A stretch of 64,000 nt of DNA from Halisarca cf. caerulea. Taxonomy: Eukaryota; Porifera; Demospongiae; Chondrillida; Halisarcidae. Where the stretch lies: contig CAUJGJ010000142.1 of NCBI GenBank assembly GCA_963170055.1, positions 124,001 through 188,000 of the forward strand, written 5' to 3'. The notes beneath the pieces were generated by a model. It searched no databases and was not told where the DNA came from. It saw only the letters and a program-made list of their open reading frames with translations. This document shows, in pieces, positions 40,682-52,900 of this stretch. Positions within the stretch are counted from its first letter, which is position 1; every line of letters begins with the position of its first letter. The translations under genes and the position numbers were made by a program.

Positions 40682-42969
40682 CTGTAATGTTGGATATGCT
40701 GGTGCTAATACCAATATTTGGCACTAGCACCACGCACATTCCCAGTGGACACACATGAAGTTTCTTAACTACTGTGGGCGTATTTGTGTAGTGTTGGATA
40801 TGCTGGTGCTAATACCAATATTTGGCACTAGCACCACGCACATTCCCAGGGGACAAACATGACCTTTCTGAAGTGCTGTGGGCGTATTTGTGTAGTGTTG
40901 GATATGCTGGTGCTAATACCAATATTTTGCACTAGCACCACGCACATTCCCAGTGGACACACATGAAGTTTCTTAACTACTGTGGGCGTATTTGTGTAAT
41001 GTTGGATATGCTGGTGCTAATACCAATATTTGGCTCTAGCACCACGCACATTCCAGGTGGACACACATGACCTTTCTGAAGTGCTGTGGGCGTATTTGTG
41101 TAGTGTTGGATATGCTGGTGCTAATACCAATATTTGGCACTAGCACCACGCACATTCCCAGTGGACACACATGAAGTATCTTAAATACTGTGGGCGTATT
41201 TGTGTAATGTTTGATATGCTGGTGCTAATACCAATATTTGGCACTAGCACCACGCACATTCCCAGGGGACAAACATGACCTGTCTGAAGTGCTGTGGGCG
41301 TATTTGTGTAGTGTTGGATATGCTGGTGCTAATACCAATATTTGGCACTAGCACCACGCACATTCCCAGTGGACACACATGAAGTTTCTTAACTACTGTG
41401 GGCGTATTTGTGTAGTGTTTGATATGCTGGTGCTAATACCAATATTTGGCACTAGCACCACGCACATTCCCAGTGGACACACATGAAGTTTCTGAAGTGC
41501 TGTGGAAGTATTTGTGTAGTGTTGGATATGCTGGTGCTAATACCAATATTTGGCACTAGCACCACGCACATTCCCAGTGGACACACATGAAGTTTCTTCA
41601 CTGCTGTGGGCGTATTTGTGTAGTGTTGGATATGCTGGTGCTAATACCAATATTTGGAACTAGCACCACGCACATTCCCAGTGGACACACATGAAGTTTC
41701 TTAACTACTGTGGGCGTATTTGAGTAGTGTTGGATATGCTGGTGCTAATACCAATATTTGGCACTAGCACCACGCACATTCCCAGGGGACACACATGAAG
41801 TATCTTAACTACTGTGGGCGTATTTGTGTAATGTTGGATATGCTGGTGCTAATACCAATATTTGGCACTAGCACCACGCACATTCCCAGTGGACACACAT
41901 GAAGTTTCTTAACTACTGTGGGCGTATTTGTGTAGTGTTGGATATGCTGGTGCTAATACCAATATTTGGCACTAGCACCACGCACATTCCCAGGGGACAA
42001 ACATGACCTTTCTGAAGTGCTGTGGGCGTATTTGTGTAGTGTTGGATATGCTGGTGCTAATACCAATATTTTGCACTAGCACCACGCACATTCCCAGTGG
42101 ACACACACGAAGTTTCTTAACTACTGTGGGCGTATTTGTGTAATGTTGGATATGCTGGTGCTAATACCAATATTTGGCTCTAGCACCACGCACATTCCAG
42201 GTGGACACACATGACCTTTCTGAAGTGCTGTGGGCGTATTTGTGTAGTGTTGGATATGCTGGTGCTAATACCAATATTTGGCACTAGCACCACGCACATT
42301 CCCAGTGGACACACATGAAGTATCTTAAATACTGTGGGCGTATTTGTGTAATGTTTGATATGCTGGTGCTAATACCAATATTTGGCACTAGCACCACGCA
42401 CATTCCCAGGGGACAAACATGACCTGTCTGAAGTGCTGTGGACGTATTTGTGTAGTGTTGGATATGCTGGTGCTAATACCAATATTTGGCACTAGCACCA
42501 CGCACATTCCCAGTGGACACACATGAAGTTTCTTAACTACTGTGGGCGTATTTGTGTAGTGTTGGATATGCTGGTGCTAATACCAATATTTGGCACTAGC
42601 ACCACGCACATTCCCAGTGGACACACATGAAGTTTCTGAAGTGCTGTGGAAGTATTTGTGTAGTGTTGGATATGCTGGTGCTAATACCAATATTTGGCAC
42701 TAGCACCACGCACATTCCCAGTGGACACACATGAAGTTTCTTCACTGCTGTGGGCGTATTTGTGTAGTGTTGGATATGCTGGTGCTAATACCAATATTTG
42801 GAACTAGCACCACGCACATTCCCAGTGGACACACATGAAGTTTCTTAACTACTGTGGGCGTATTTGAGTAGTGTTGGATATGCTGGTGCTAATACCAATA
42901 TTTTTCACTAGCACCACGCACATTCCCAGGGGACACACATGAAGTATCTTAACTACTGTGGGCGTATTT
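40682..42969 (+). repeat. 1144-bp tandem duplication (11 monomers), first instance
   Basis: TTAAATACTG at 41181 recurs at 42325 and TGTGGAAGTA at 41501 recurs at 42645; the TTTGAGTAGTG monomer is also repeated, offset 1144. Copy 1 is about 40682-41825 and copy 2 about 41826-42969. Differences include CACACATGAAG versus CACACACGAAG and ATTTGGCAC versus ATTTTTCAC. It bridges the border between domains 2 and 3. Confidence 0.86.
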
Positions 42970-43592
42970 GTGTAATGTTGGATATGCTGGTGCTAATACC
43001 AATATTTGGCACTAGCACCACGCACATTCCCAGGGGACACACATGACCTGTCTGAAGTGCTGTGGGCGTATTTGTGTAGTGTTGGATATGCTGGTGCTAA
43101 TACCAATATTTGGCACTAGCACCACGCACATTCCCAGTGGACACACATGAAGTTTCTTAACTACTGTGGGCGTATTTGTGTAGTGTTGGATATGCTGGTG
43201 CTAATACTAATATTTGGCACTAGCAATACGCACATTCCCAGTGGACACACATGACGTTTCTGAAGTGCTGTGGGTGTATTTGTGTAGTGTTGGATATGCT
43301 GGAGCTAATACCAATATTTGGCACTAGCACCACGCACATTCCCAGTGGACACACATGAAGTATCTTAACTATTGTGGGCGTATTTGTGTAATGTTGGATA
43401 TGCTGGTGCTAATACCAATATTTGGCACTAGCACCACGCACATTCCCAGGGGACACACATAACCTTTCTGAAGTGCTGTGGGCGTATTTGTGTAGTGTTG
43501 GATATGTTGGTGCTAATACCAATATTTGGCACTAGCACCACGCACATTCCCAGGGGACACACATGACCTTTCTGAAGTGCTGTGGGCGTATT

Positions 43593-44216
43593 TGTGTAGT
43601 GTTGGATATGCTGGTGCTAATACCAATATTTGGCACTAGCACCACGCACATTCCCAGTGGACACACATGAAGTTTCTTAACTGCTGTGGGCGTATTTGTG
43701 TAGTGTTGGATATTCTGGTGCTAATACCAATATTTGGCACTAGCACCACGCACATTCCCAGTGGACACACATGACCTTTCTGAAGTGCTTTGGGCGTATT
43801 TGTGTAGTGTTGGATATGCTGGTGCTAATACCAATATTTGGCACTAGCACCATGCACATTCCTAGTAGACACACATGAAATTTCATAAGTACTGTGGGCG
43901 TATTTGTGTAGTGTTGGATATGCTGGTGCTAATACCAATATTTGGCACTAGCACCACGCACATTCCCAGTGGACACACATGAAGTTTCTTAACTGCTGTG
44001 GGCGTATTTGTGTAGTGTTGGATATTCTGGTGCTAATACCAATATTTGGCACTAGCACCACGCACATTCCCAGTGGACACACATGACCTTTCTGAAGTGC
44101 TTTGGGCGTATTTGTGTAGTGTTGGATATGCTGGTGCTAATACCAATATTTGGCACTAGCACCATGCACATTCCTAGTAGACACACATGAAATTTCATAA
44201 GTACTGTGGGCGTATT
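43593..44216 (+). repeat. 312-bp tandem duplication (3 monomers)
   Basis: A three-monomer cassette (GGATATTCTGG, then GTGCTTTGGGCG, then CCTAGTAGAC with GAAATTTCATAAG) occurs twice in a row, with CCTAGTAGAC at 43861 and 44173. I saw no difference between the two copies. The cassette recurs singly near 46.6-46.8, 47.75-47.95, 51.7-51.9 and 55.0-55.2 kb, so it behaves as a portable unit of domains 3 and 4. Confidence 0.85.
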
Positions 44217-46097
44217 TGTGTAGTGTTGGATATGCTGGTGCTAATACCAATATTTGGCACTAGCACCACGCACATTCCCAGTGGACACACATGAAGTTTC
44301 TTAACTACTGTGGGCGTATTTGTGTAGTGTTGGATATGCTGGTGCTAATACCAATATTTGGCACTAGCACCACGCACATTCCCAGTGGACACACATGAAG
44401 TTTCTGAAGTGCTGTGGAAGTATTTGTGTAGTGTTGGATATGCTGGTGCTAATACCAATATTTGGCACTAGCACCACGCACATTCCCAGTGGACACACAT
44501 GAAGTTTCTTTACTGCTGTGGGCGTATTTGTGTAGTGTTGGATATGCTGGTGCTAATACCAATATTTGGCACTAGCACCACGCCCATTCCCAGTGGACAC
44601 ACATGACCTTTCTGAACTGCTGTGGGCGTATTTTTGTAGTGTTGGATATGCTGGTGCTAATAGAAATATTTGGCACTAGAACCAAACACATTCCCAGTGG
44701 ACACACATGAAGTTTCTTAACTGCTGTGGGCGTATTTGTGTAGTGTTGGATATGCTCGTGCTAATACAATATTTGCCACTAGCACCACGCACATTCCAAG
44801 TGGACACACATGACCTTTCTGAAGTGCTGTGGGCGTATTTGTGTAGTGTTGGATATGCTGGTGCTAATACCAATATTTGGCACTAGCACCATGCACATTC
44901 CTAGTAGACACACATGAAATTTCATAAGTACTGTGGGCGTATTTGTGTAGTGTTGGATATGCTGGTGCTAATACCAATATTTGGCACTAGCACCACGCAC
45001 ATTCCCAGTGGACACACATGAAGTTTCTTAACTACTGTGGGCGTATTTGTGTAGTGTTGGATATGCTGGTGCTAATACCAATATTTGGCACTAGCACCAC
45101 GCACATTCCCAGTGGACACACATGAAGTTTCTGAAGTGCTGTGGAAGTATTTGTGTAGTGTTGGATATGCTGGTGCTAATACCAATATTTGGCACTAGCA
45201 CCACGCACATTCCCAGTGGACACACATGAAGTTTCTTAACTACTGTGGGCGTATTTGTGTAGTGTTGGATATGCTGGTGCTAATACCAATATTTGGAACT
45301 AGCACCACGCACATTCCCAGTGGACACACATGAAGTTTCTTAACTACTGTGGGCGTATTTGAGTAGTGTTGGATATGCTGGTGCTAATACCAATATTTGG
45401 CACTAGCACCACGCACATTCCCAGTGGACACACATGAAGTATCTTAACTACTGTGGGCGTATTTGTGTAATGTTGGATATGCTGGTGCTAATACCAATAT
45501 TTGGCACTAGCACCACGCACATTCCCAGGGGACACACATGACCTGTCTGAAGTGCTGTGGGCGTATTTGTGTAGTGTTGGATATGCTGGTGCTAATACCA
45601 ATATTTGGCACTAGCACCACGCACATTCCCAGTGGACACACATGAAGTTTCTTAACTACTGTGGGCGTATTTGTGTAGTGTTGGATATGCTGGTGCTAAT
45701 ACTAATATTTGGCACTAGCAATACGCACATTCCCAGTGGACACACATGACGTATCTGAAGTGCTGTGGGTGTATTTGTGTAGTGTTGGATATGCTGGTGC
45801 TAATACCAATATTTGGCACTAGCACCACGCACATTCCCAGTGGACACACATGAAGTTTCTTAACTACTGTGGGCGTATTTGTGTAGTGTTGGATATGCTG
45901 GTGCTAATACCAATATTTGGCACTAGCACCACGCACATTCCCAGTGGACACACATGAAGTTTCTGAAGTGCTGTGGAAGTATTTGTGTAGTGTTGGATAT
46001 GCTGGTGCTAATACCAATATTTGGCACTAGCACCACGCACATTCCCAGTGGACACACATGAAGTATCTTAACTACTGTGGGCGTATTTGTGTAATGT

Positions 46098-48373
46098 TGG
46101 ATATGCTGGTGCTAATACTAATATTTGGCACTAGCAATACGCACATTCCCAGTGGACACACATGACGTTTCTGAAGTGCTGTGGGTGTATTTGTGTAGTG
46201 TTGGATATGCTGGTGCTAATACCAATATTTGGCACTAGCACCACGCACATTCCCAGTGGACACACATGAAGTATCTTAACTATTGTGGGCGTATTTGTGT
46301 AATGTTGGATATGCTGGTGCTAATACCAATATTTGGCACTAGCACCACGCACATTCCCAGGGGACACACATGACCTTTCTGAAGTGCTGTGGGCGTATTT
46401 GTGTAGTGTTGGATATGTTGGTGCTAATACCAATATTTGGCACTAGCACCACGCACATTCCCAGGGGACACACATGACCTTTCTGAAGTGCTGTGGGCGT
46501 ATTAGTGTAGTGTTGGATATGCTGGTGCTAATACCAATATTTGGCACTAGCACCACGCACATTCCCAGTGGACACACATGAAGTTTCTTAACTGCTGTGG
46601 GCGTATTTGTGTAGTGTTGGATATTCTGGTGCTAATACCAATATTTGGCACTAGCACCACGCACATTCCCAGTGGACACACATGACCTTTCTGAAGTGCT
46701 TTGGGCGTATTTGTGTAGTGTTGGATATGCTGGTGCTAATACCAATATTTGGCACTAGCACCATGCACATTCCTAGTAGACACACATGAAATTTCATAAG
46801 TACTGTGGGCGTATTTGTGTAGTGTTGGATATGCTGGTGCTAATACCAATATTTGGCACTAGCACCACGCACATTCCCAGTGGACACACATGAAGTTTCT
46901 TAACTACTGTGGGCGTATTTGTGTAGTGTTGGATATGCTGGTGCTAATACCAATATTTGGCACTAGCACCACGCACATTCCCAGTGGACACACATGAAGT
47001 TTCTGAAGTGCTGTGGAAGTATTTGTGTAGTGTTGGATATGCTGGTGCTAATACCAATATTTGGCACTAGCACCACGCACATTCCCAGTGGACACACATT
47101 AAGTTTCTTCACTGCTGTGGGCGTATTTGTGTAGTGTTGGATATGCTGGTGCTAATACCAATATTTGGAACTAGCACCACGCACATTCCCAGTGGACACA
47201 CATGAAGTTTCTTAACTACTGTGGGCGTATTTGTGTAGTGTTGGATATGCTGGTGCTAATACTAATATTTGGCACTAGCAATACGCACATTCCCAGTGGA
47301 CACACATGACGTTTCTGAAGTGCTGTGAGTGTATTTGTGTAGTGTTGGATATGCTGGTGCTAATACCAATATTTGGCACTAGCACCACGCACATTCCCAG
47401 TGGACACACATGAAGTATCTTAACTATTGTGGGCGTATTTGTGTAATGTTGGATATGCTGGTGCTAATACCAATATTTGGCACTAGCACCACGCACATTC
47501 CCAGGGGACACACATGACCTTTCTGAAGTGCTGTGGGCGTATTTGTTTAGTGTTGGATATGTTGGTGCTAATACCAATATTTGGCACTAGCACCACGCAC
47601 ATTCCCAGGGGACACACATGACCTTTCTGAAGTGCTGTGGGCGTATTAGTGTAGTGTTGGATATGCTGGTGCTAATACCAATATTTGGCACTAGCACCAC
47701 GCACATTCCCAGTGGACACACATGAAGTTTCTTAACTGCTGTGGGCGTATTTGTGTAGTGTTGGATATTCTGGTGCTAATACCAATATTTGGCACTAGCA
47801 CCACGCACATTCCCAGTGGACACACATGACCTTTCTGAAGTGCTTTGGGCGTATTTGTGTAGTGTTGGATATGCTGGTGCTAATACCAATATTTGGCACT
47901 AGCACCATGCACATTCCTAGTAGACACACATGAAATTTCATAAGTACTGTGGGCGTATTTGTGTAGTGTTGGATATGCTGGTGCTAATACCAATATTTGG
48001 CACTAGCACCACGCACATTCCCAGTGGACACACATGAAGTTTCTTAACTACTGTGGGCGTATTTGTGTAGTGTTGGATATTCTGGTGCTAATACCAATAT
48101 TTGGCACTAGCACCACGCACATTCCCAGTGGACACACATGAAGTTTCTGAAGTGCTGTGGAAGTATTTGTGTAGTGTTGGATATGCTGGTGCTAATACCA
48201 ATATTTGGCACTAGCACCACGCACATTCCCAGTGGACACACATTAAGTTTCTTCACTGCTGTGGGCGTATTTGTGTAGTGTTGGATATGCTGGTGCTAAT
48301 ACCAATATTTGGAACTAGCACCACGCACATTCCCAGTGGACACACATGAAGTTTCTTAACTACTGTGGGCGTA
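46098..48373 (+). repeat. 1144-bp tandem duplication (11 monomers), second instance
   Basis: CCTAGTAGAC at 46772 recurs at 47916, and the AGCAATACG, GAAGTATCTTAACTATT and GGATATGTTGG markers before it are repeated at the same 1144-bp offset. Copy 1 is about 46098-47241 and copy 2 about 47242-48373. The unit size equals the 40.7-43.0 kb duplication but the marker order differs, so the two are separate events. Confidence 0.82.
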
Positions 48374-49921
48374 TTTGAGTAGTGTTGGATATGCTGGTGT
48401 TAATACCAATATTTGGTACTAGAACCACACACATTCCCAGTGGACACACATGAAGTTTCTTAACTGCTGTGGGCGTATTTTGTAGTGTTGGATATGCTGG
48501 TGCTAATACCAATATTTGGAACTAGCACCACGCACATTCCCAGTGGACACACATGAAGTTTCTTAACTACTGTGGGCGTATTTGTGTAGTGTTGGATATG
48601 CTGGTGCTAATACCAATATTTGGCACTAGAACCACACACATTCCCAGTGGTCACACATGAAGTTTCTTAACTGCTGTGGGCGAATTTGTGTAGTGTTGGA
48701 TATGCTGGTGTTAATACCAATATTTGGTACTAGAACCACACACATTCCCAGTGGACACACATGAAGTTTCTTAACTGCTGTGGGCGTATTTTGTAGTGTT
48801 GGATATGCTGGTGCTAATACCAATATTTGGCACTAGCACCACGCACATTCCCAGTGGACACACATGAAGTTTCTTAACTACTGTGGGCGTATTTGTGTAG
48901 TGTTGGATATGCTGGTGCTAATACCAATATTTGGCACTAGCACCATGCACATTCCTAGTAGACACACATGAAATTTCATAAGTACTGTGGGCGTATTTGT
49001 GTAGTGTTGGATATGCTGGTGCTAATACCAATATTTGGCACTAGCACCACGCACATTCCCAGTGGACACACATGAAGTTTCTTAACTACTGTGGGCGTAT
49101 TTGTGTAGTGTTGGATATTCTGGTGCTAATACCAATATTTGGCACTAGCACCACGCACATTCCCAGTGGACACACATGAAGTTTCTGAAGTGCTGTGGAA
49201 GTATTTGTGTAGTGTTGGATATGCTGGTGCTAATACCAATATTTGGCACTAGCACCACGCACATTCCCAGTGGACACACATTAAGTTTCTTCACTGCTGT
49301 GGGCGTATTTGTGTAGTGTTGGATATGCTGGTGCTAATACCAATATTTGGAACTAGCACCACGCACATTCCCAGTGGACACACATGAAGTTTCTTAACTA
49401 CTGTGGGCGTATTTGAGTAGTGTTGGATATGCTGGTGTTAATACCAATATTTGGTACTAGAACCACACACATTCCCAGTGGACACACATGAAGTTTCTTA
49501 ACTGCTGTGGGCGTATTTTGTAGTGTTGGATATGCTGGTGCTAATACCAATATTTGGAACTAGCACCACGCACATTCCCAGTGGACACACATGAAGTTTC
49601 TTAACTACTGTGGGCGTATTTGTGTAGTGTTGGATATGCTGGTGCTAATACCAATATTTGGCACTAGAACCACACACATTCCCAGTGGTCACACATGAAG
49701 TTTCTTAACTGCTGTGGGCGAATTTGTGTAGTGTTGGATATGCTGGTGTTAATACCAATATTTGGTACTAGAACCACACACATTCCCAGTGGACACACAT
49801 GAAGTTTCTTAACTGCTGTGGGCGTATTTTGTAGTGTTGGATATGCTGGTGCTAATACCAATATTTGGCACTAGCACCACGCACATTCCCAGTGGACACA
49901 CATGAAGTTTCTTAACTACTG
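47846..49921 (+). repeat. 1038-bp tandem duplication (10 monomers minus 2 bp)
   Basis: CCTAGTAGAC at 47916 recurs at 48954, and GTGGTCACAC near 48648 recurs near 49686, offset 1038. The two missing bases come from two 103-bp monomers with GGGCGTATTTTGTAG in each unit. Similarity continues to about 49977. I saw no differences between the copies at the markers compared. Confidence 0.86.
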
Positions 49922-52900
49922 TGGGCGTATTTGTGTAGTGTTGGATATGCTGGTGCTAATACCAATATTTGGCACTAGAACCACACACATTCCCAGTGGA
50001 CACACATGAAGTTTCTTAACTGCTGTGGGCGAATTTTTGTAGTGTTGGATATGCTGGTGCTAATACCAATATTTGGTACTAGAACCACACACATTACCAG
50101 TGGACACACATGAAGTTTGTTAACTGCTGTGGGCGTATTTGTGTAGTGTTGGAAATGCTGGTGCTAATACCAATATTTGGCACTAGAACCAAGCACATTC
50201 CCAGTGGACACACATGAAGTTTCTGAAGTGCTATGGGCGCATTTGTGTAGTGTTGGATATGCTGGTGCTAATACCAATATTTGGCACTAGCACCACGCAC
50301 ATTCCCAGTGGACACACATGAAGTTTCTTAACTACTGTGGGCGTATTTGTGTAGTGTTAGATATGCAGGTGCTAATACCAATATTTGGCACTAGCACCAC
50401 GCACATTCCCAGTGGACACACATGACCTTTCAGAAGTGCTGTGGGCGTATTTGTGTAGTGTAAGATATGCTGGTGCTAATACCAATACTTGGCACTAGCA
50501 CCACGCACATTCCCAGTGGACACACATGACCTTTCTGAAGTGCTGTGGGCGTATTTGTGTAATGTTGGATATGCTGGTGATAATACCAATGTTTGGACTA
50601 GCACCACGCACATTCCCAGTGGACACACATGAAGTTTCTGAAGTACTGTGGGCGTATTAGTGTAGTATGTAAAATACAGGTGCTAATACCAATATTTGGA
50701 ACTAGCACCACGCACATTCCCAGTGGACACACATGAAGTTTCTTAACTGCTGTGGGCGTATTTGTGTAGTGTTGGATATGCTGGTGCTAATACCAATATT
50801 TGGCACTAGAACCACACACATTCCCAGTGGACACACATGAAGTTTCTTAACTGCTGTGGGCGAATTTGTGTAGTGTTGGATATGCTGGTGTTAATACCAA
50901 TATTTGGTACTAGAACCACACACATTCCCAGTGGACACACATGAAGTTTCTTAACTGCTGTGGGCGTATTTTGTAGTGTTGGATATGCTGATATTAATAC
51001 CAATATTTGGCACTAGCACCACGCACATTCCCAGTGGACACACATGAAGTTTCTTCACTGCTGTGGGCGTATTTTTGTAGTGTTGGATATGCTGGTGCAA
51101 ATACCAATATTTGGAACTAGCACCACGCACATTCCCAGTGGACACACATGAAGTTTCTTAACTACTGTTGGCGTATTTGTGTAGTGTTGGATATGCTGGT
51201 GCTAATACCAATATTTGGCACTAGAACCACACACATTCCCAGTGGTCACACATGAAGTTTCTTAACTGCTGTGGGCGAATTTGTGTAGTGTTGGATATGC
51301 TGGTGTTAATACCAATATTTGGTACTAGAACCACACACATTCCCAGTGGACACACATGAAGTTTCTTAACTGCTGTGGGCGTATTTTGTAGTGTTGGATA
51401 TGCTGGTGCTAATACCAATATTTGGCACTAGCACCACGCACATTCCCAGTGGACACACATGAAGTTTCTTCACTGCTGTGGGCGTATTTGTATAGTGTTG
51501 GAAATGCTGGTGCTAATACCAATATTTGGCACTAGAACCACGCACATTCCCAGTGGACACATATGAAGTTTCTGAAGTTCTATGGGCGCATTTGTGTAGT
51601 GTTGGATATGCTGGTGCTAATACCAATATTTGGCACTAGCACCACGCACATTCCCAGTGGACACACATGAAGTTTCTTAACTGCTGTGGGCGTATTTGTG
51701 TAGTGTTGGATATTCTGGTGCTAATACCAATATTTGGCACTAGCACCACGCACATTCCCAGTGGACACACATGACCTTTCTGAAGTGCTTTGGGCGTATT
51801 TGTGTAGTGTTGGATATGCTGGTGCTAATACCAATATTTGGCACTAGCACCATGCACATTCCTAGTAGACACACATGAAATTTCATAAGTACTGTGGGCG
51901 TATTTGTGTAGTGTTGGATATGCTGGTGCTAATACCAATATTTGGAACTAGCACCACGCACATTCCCAATGGACACACATGAAGTTTCTTAACTACTGTG
52001 GGCGTATTTGTGTAGTGTTGGATATGCTGGTGCTAATACCAATATTTGGCACTAGCACCACGCACATTCCCAGTGGACACACATGAAGTTTCTGAAGTGC
52101 TGTGGAAGTATTTGTGTAGTGTTGGATATGCTGGTGCTAATACCAATATTTGGCACTAGCACCACGCACATTCCCAGTGGACACACATGAAGTTTCTTAA
52201 CTACTGTGGGCGTATTTGTGTAGTGTTGGATATGCTGGTGCTAATACCAATATTTGGCACTAGCACCACGCACATTCCCAGAGGAAATACATGACATTTC
52301 TGAAGTACTGTGGGCGTATTTGTGTAGTGTTGGATATGCTGGTTCTAATACCAATATTTGGCACTAGCACCACGCACATTCCCAGTGGACACACATGACC
52401 TTTTTGATGTTCTGTGGGCGTATTTGTGTAGTGTTGGATATGCTGTTGCTAATACCAATATTTGGCACTAGCACCACGCACATTCCCAGTGGACACACAT
52501 GAAATTTCTTAACTACTTTAAGCGTATATGTGTAGTGTTGGATATGCTGGTGCTAATACCAATTTTTTGCACTAGCACCACGCACATTCCCAGTGGACAC
52601 ACATGAAGTTTCTTAACTACTGTGGGCGTATTTGTGTAGTGTTGGATATGCTGGTGCTAATACTAATATTTGGCACTAGCACCACACACATTCCCAGTGG
52701 ACACACATGACCTTTCTGAAGTGCTGTGGGCGCATTTGCGTAGTGTTGGATATGATGGTGCTAATACCAATATTTGGCACTAGCACCACGCTCATTCCCA
52801 GTGGACGCACATGACCTTTCTGAAGTACTGTAGGCGTATTTGTGTAGTTGTTGATATGCTGGTGCTAATACCAATATTTGGCACTAGCACCACGCCCATT

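Larger units (their letters stand above)
26034..41400 (+). repeat. Super-repeat copy 2
   Basis: The zone follows copy 1 in order: 26034 matches 5851; 27126 matches 7671 after a net loss of seven monomers (offset 19455); 27725 matches 8271 (offset 19454); 33.6-34.3 kb matches 13.3-14.2 kb; and 40.1-41.3 kb resembles 15.5-17.1 kb after losses. The copy carries its own private expansions of 832, 1769, 1041 and 2184 bp. Colinearity across about 15 kb is the main support; the right limit is approximate. Confidence 0.55.
5691..41480 (+). repeat. Array domain 2: homogenised core of type A and type B monomers
   Basis: This ~36 kb zone mixes type A (TAACTACTG followed by GTAATG) and type B (GACCTTTCTGAAGTG) monomers plus recurring marker monomers: AGCAATACGCAC followed by GACGTTTCTG and GGGTGTATT; GAAGTATCTTAACTATT; GGATATGTTGG; and GGGGACAAACATGACC. 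The markers recur in a similar order many times, which is the signature of higher-order repeats that are gained and lost in blocks. Most of the large near-identical duplications in the window lie here. The right limit is set loosely where TGTGGAAGTA monomers begin (41501). Confidence 0.75.
41481..48400 (+). repeat. Array domain 3: transition zone
   Basis: Core-type blocks (for example 43.0-43.6 kb and 45.4-46.5 kb, with AGCAATACG and GAAGTATCTTAACTATT) alternate with new marker monomers: TGTGGAAGTA (41501, 42645, near 44415 and later), GTGCTTTGGGCG, GGATATTCTGG, and CCTAGTAGAC followed by GAAATTTCATAAGTACTG (43861, 44173, 44900, 46772, 47916). The alternation of blocks from both sides looks like repeated unequal exchange across a domain boundary. 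Both boundaries are approximate. Confidence 0.65.

Noticed and set aside
43593..44216. Mobile cassette with CCTAGTAGAC as an insertion
   Set aside because: The three-monomer cassette is in phase with the 104-bp array and made of ordinary monomers, so block copying by recombination explains it without a mobile element.
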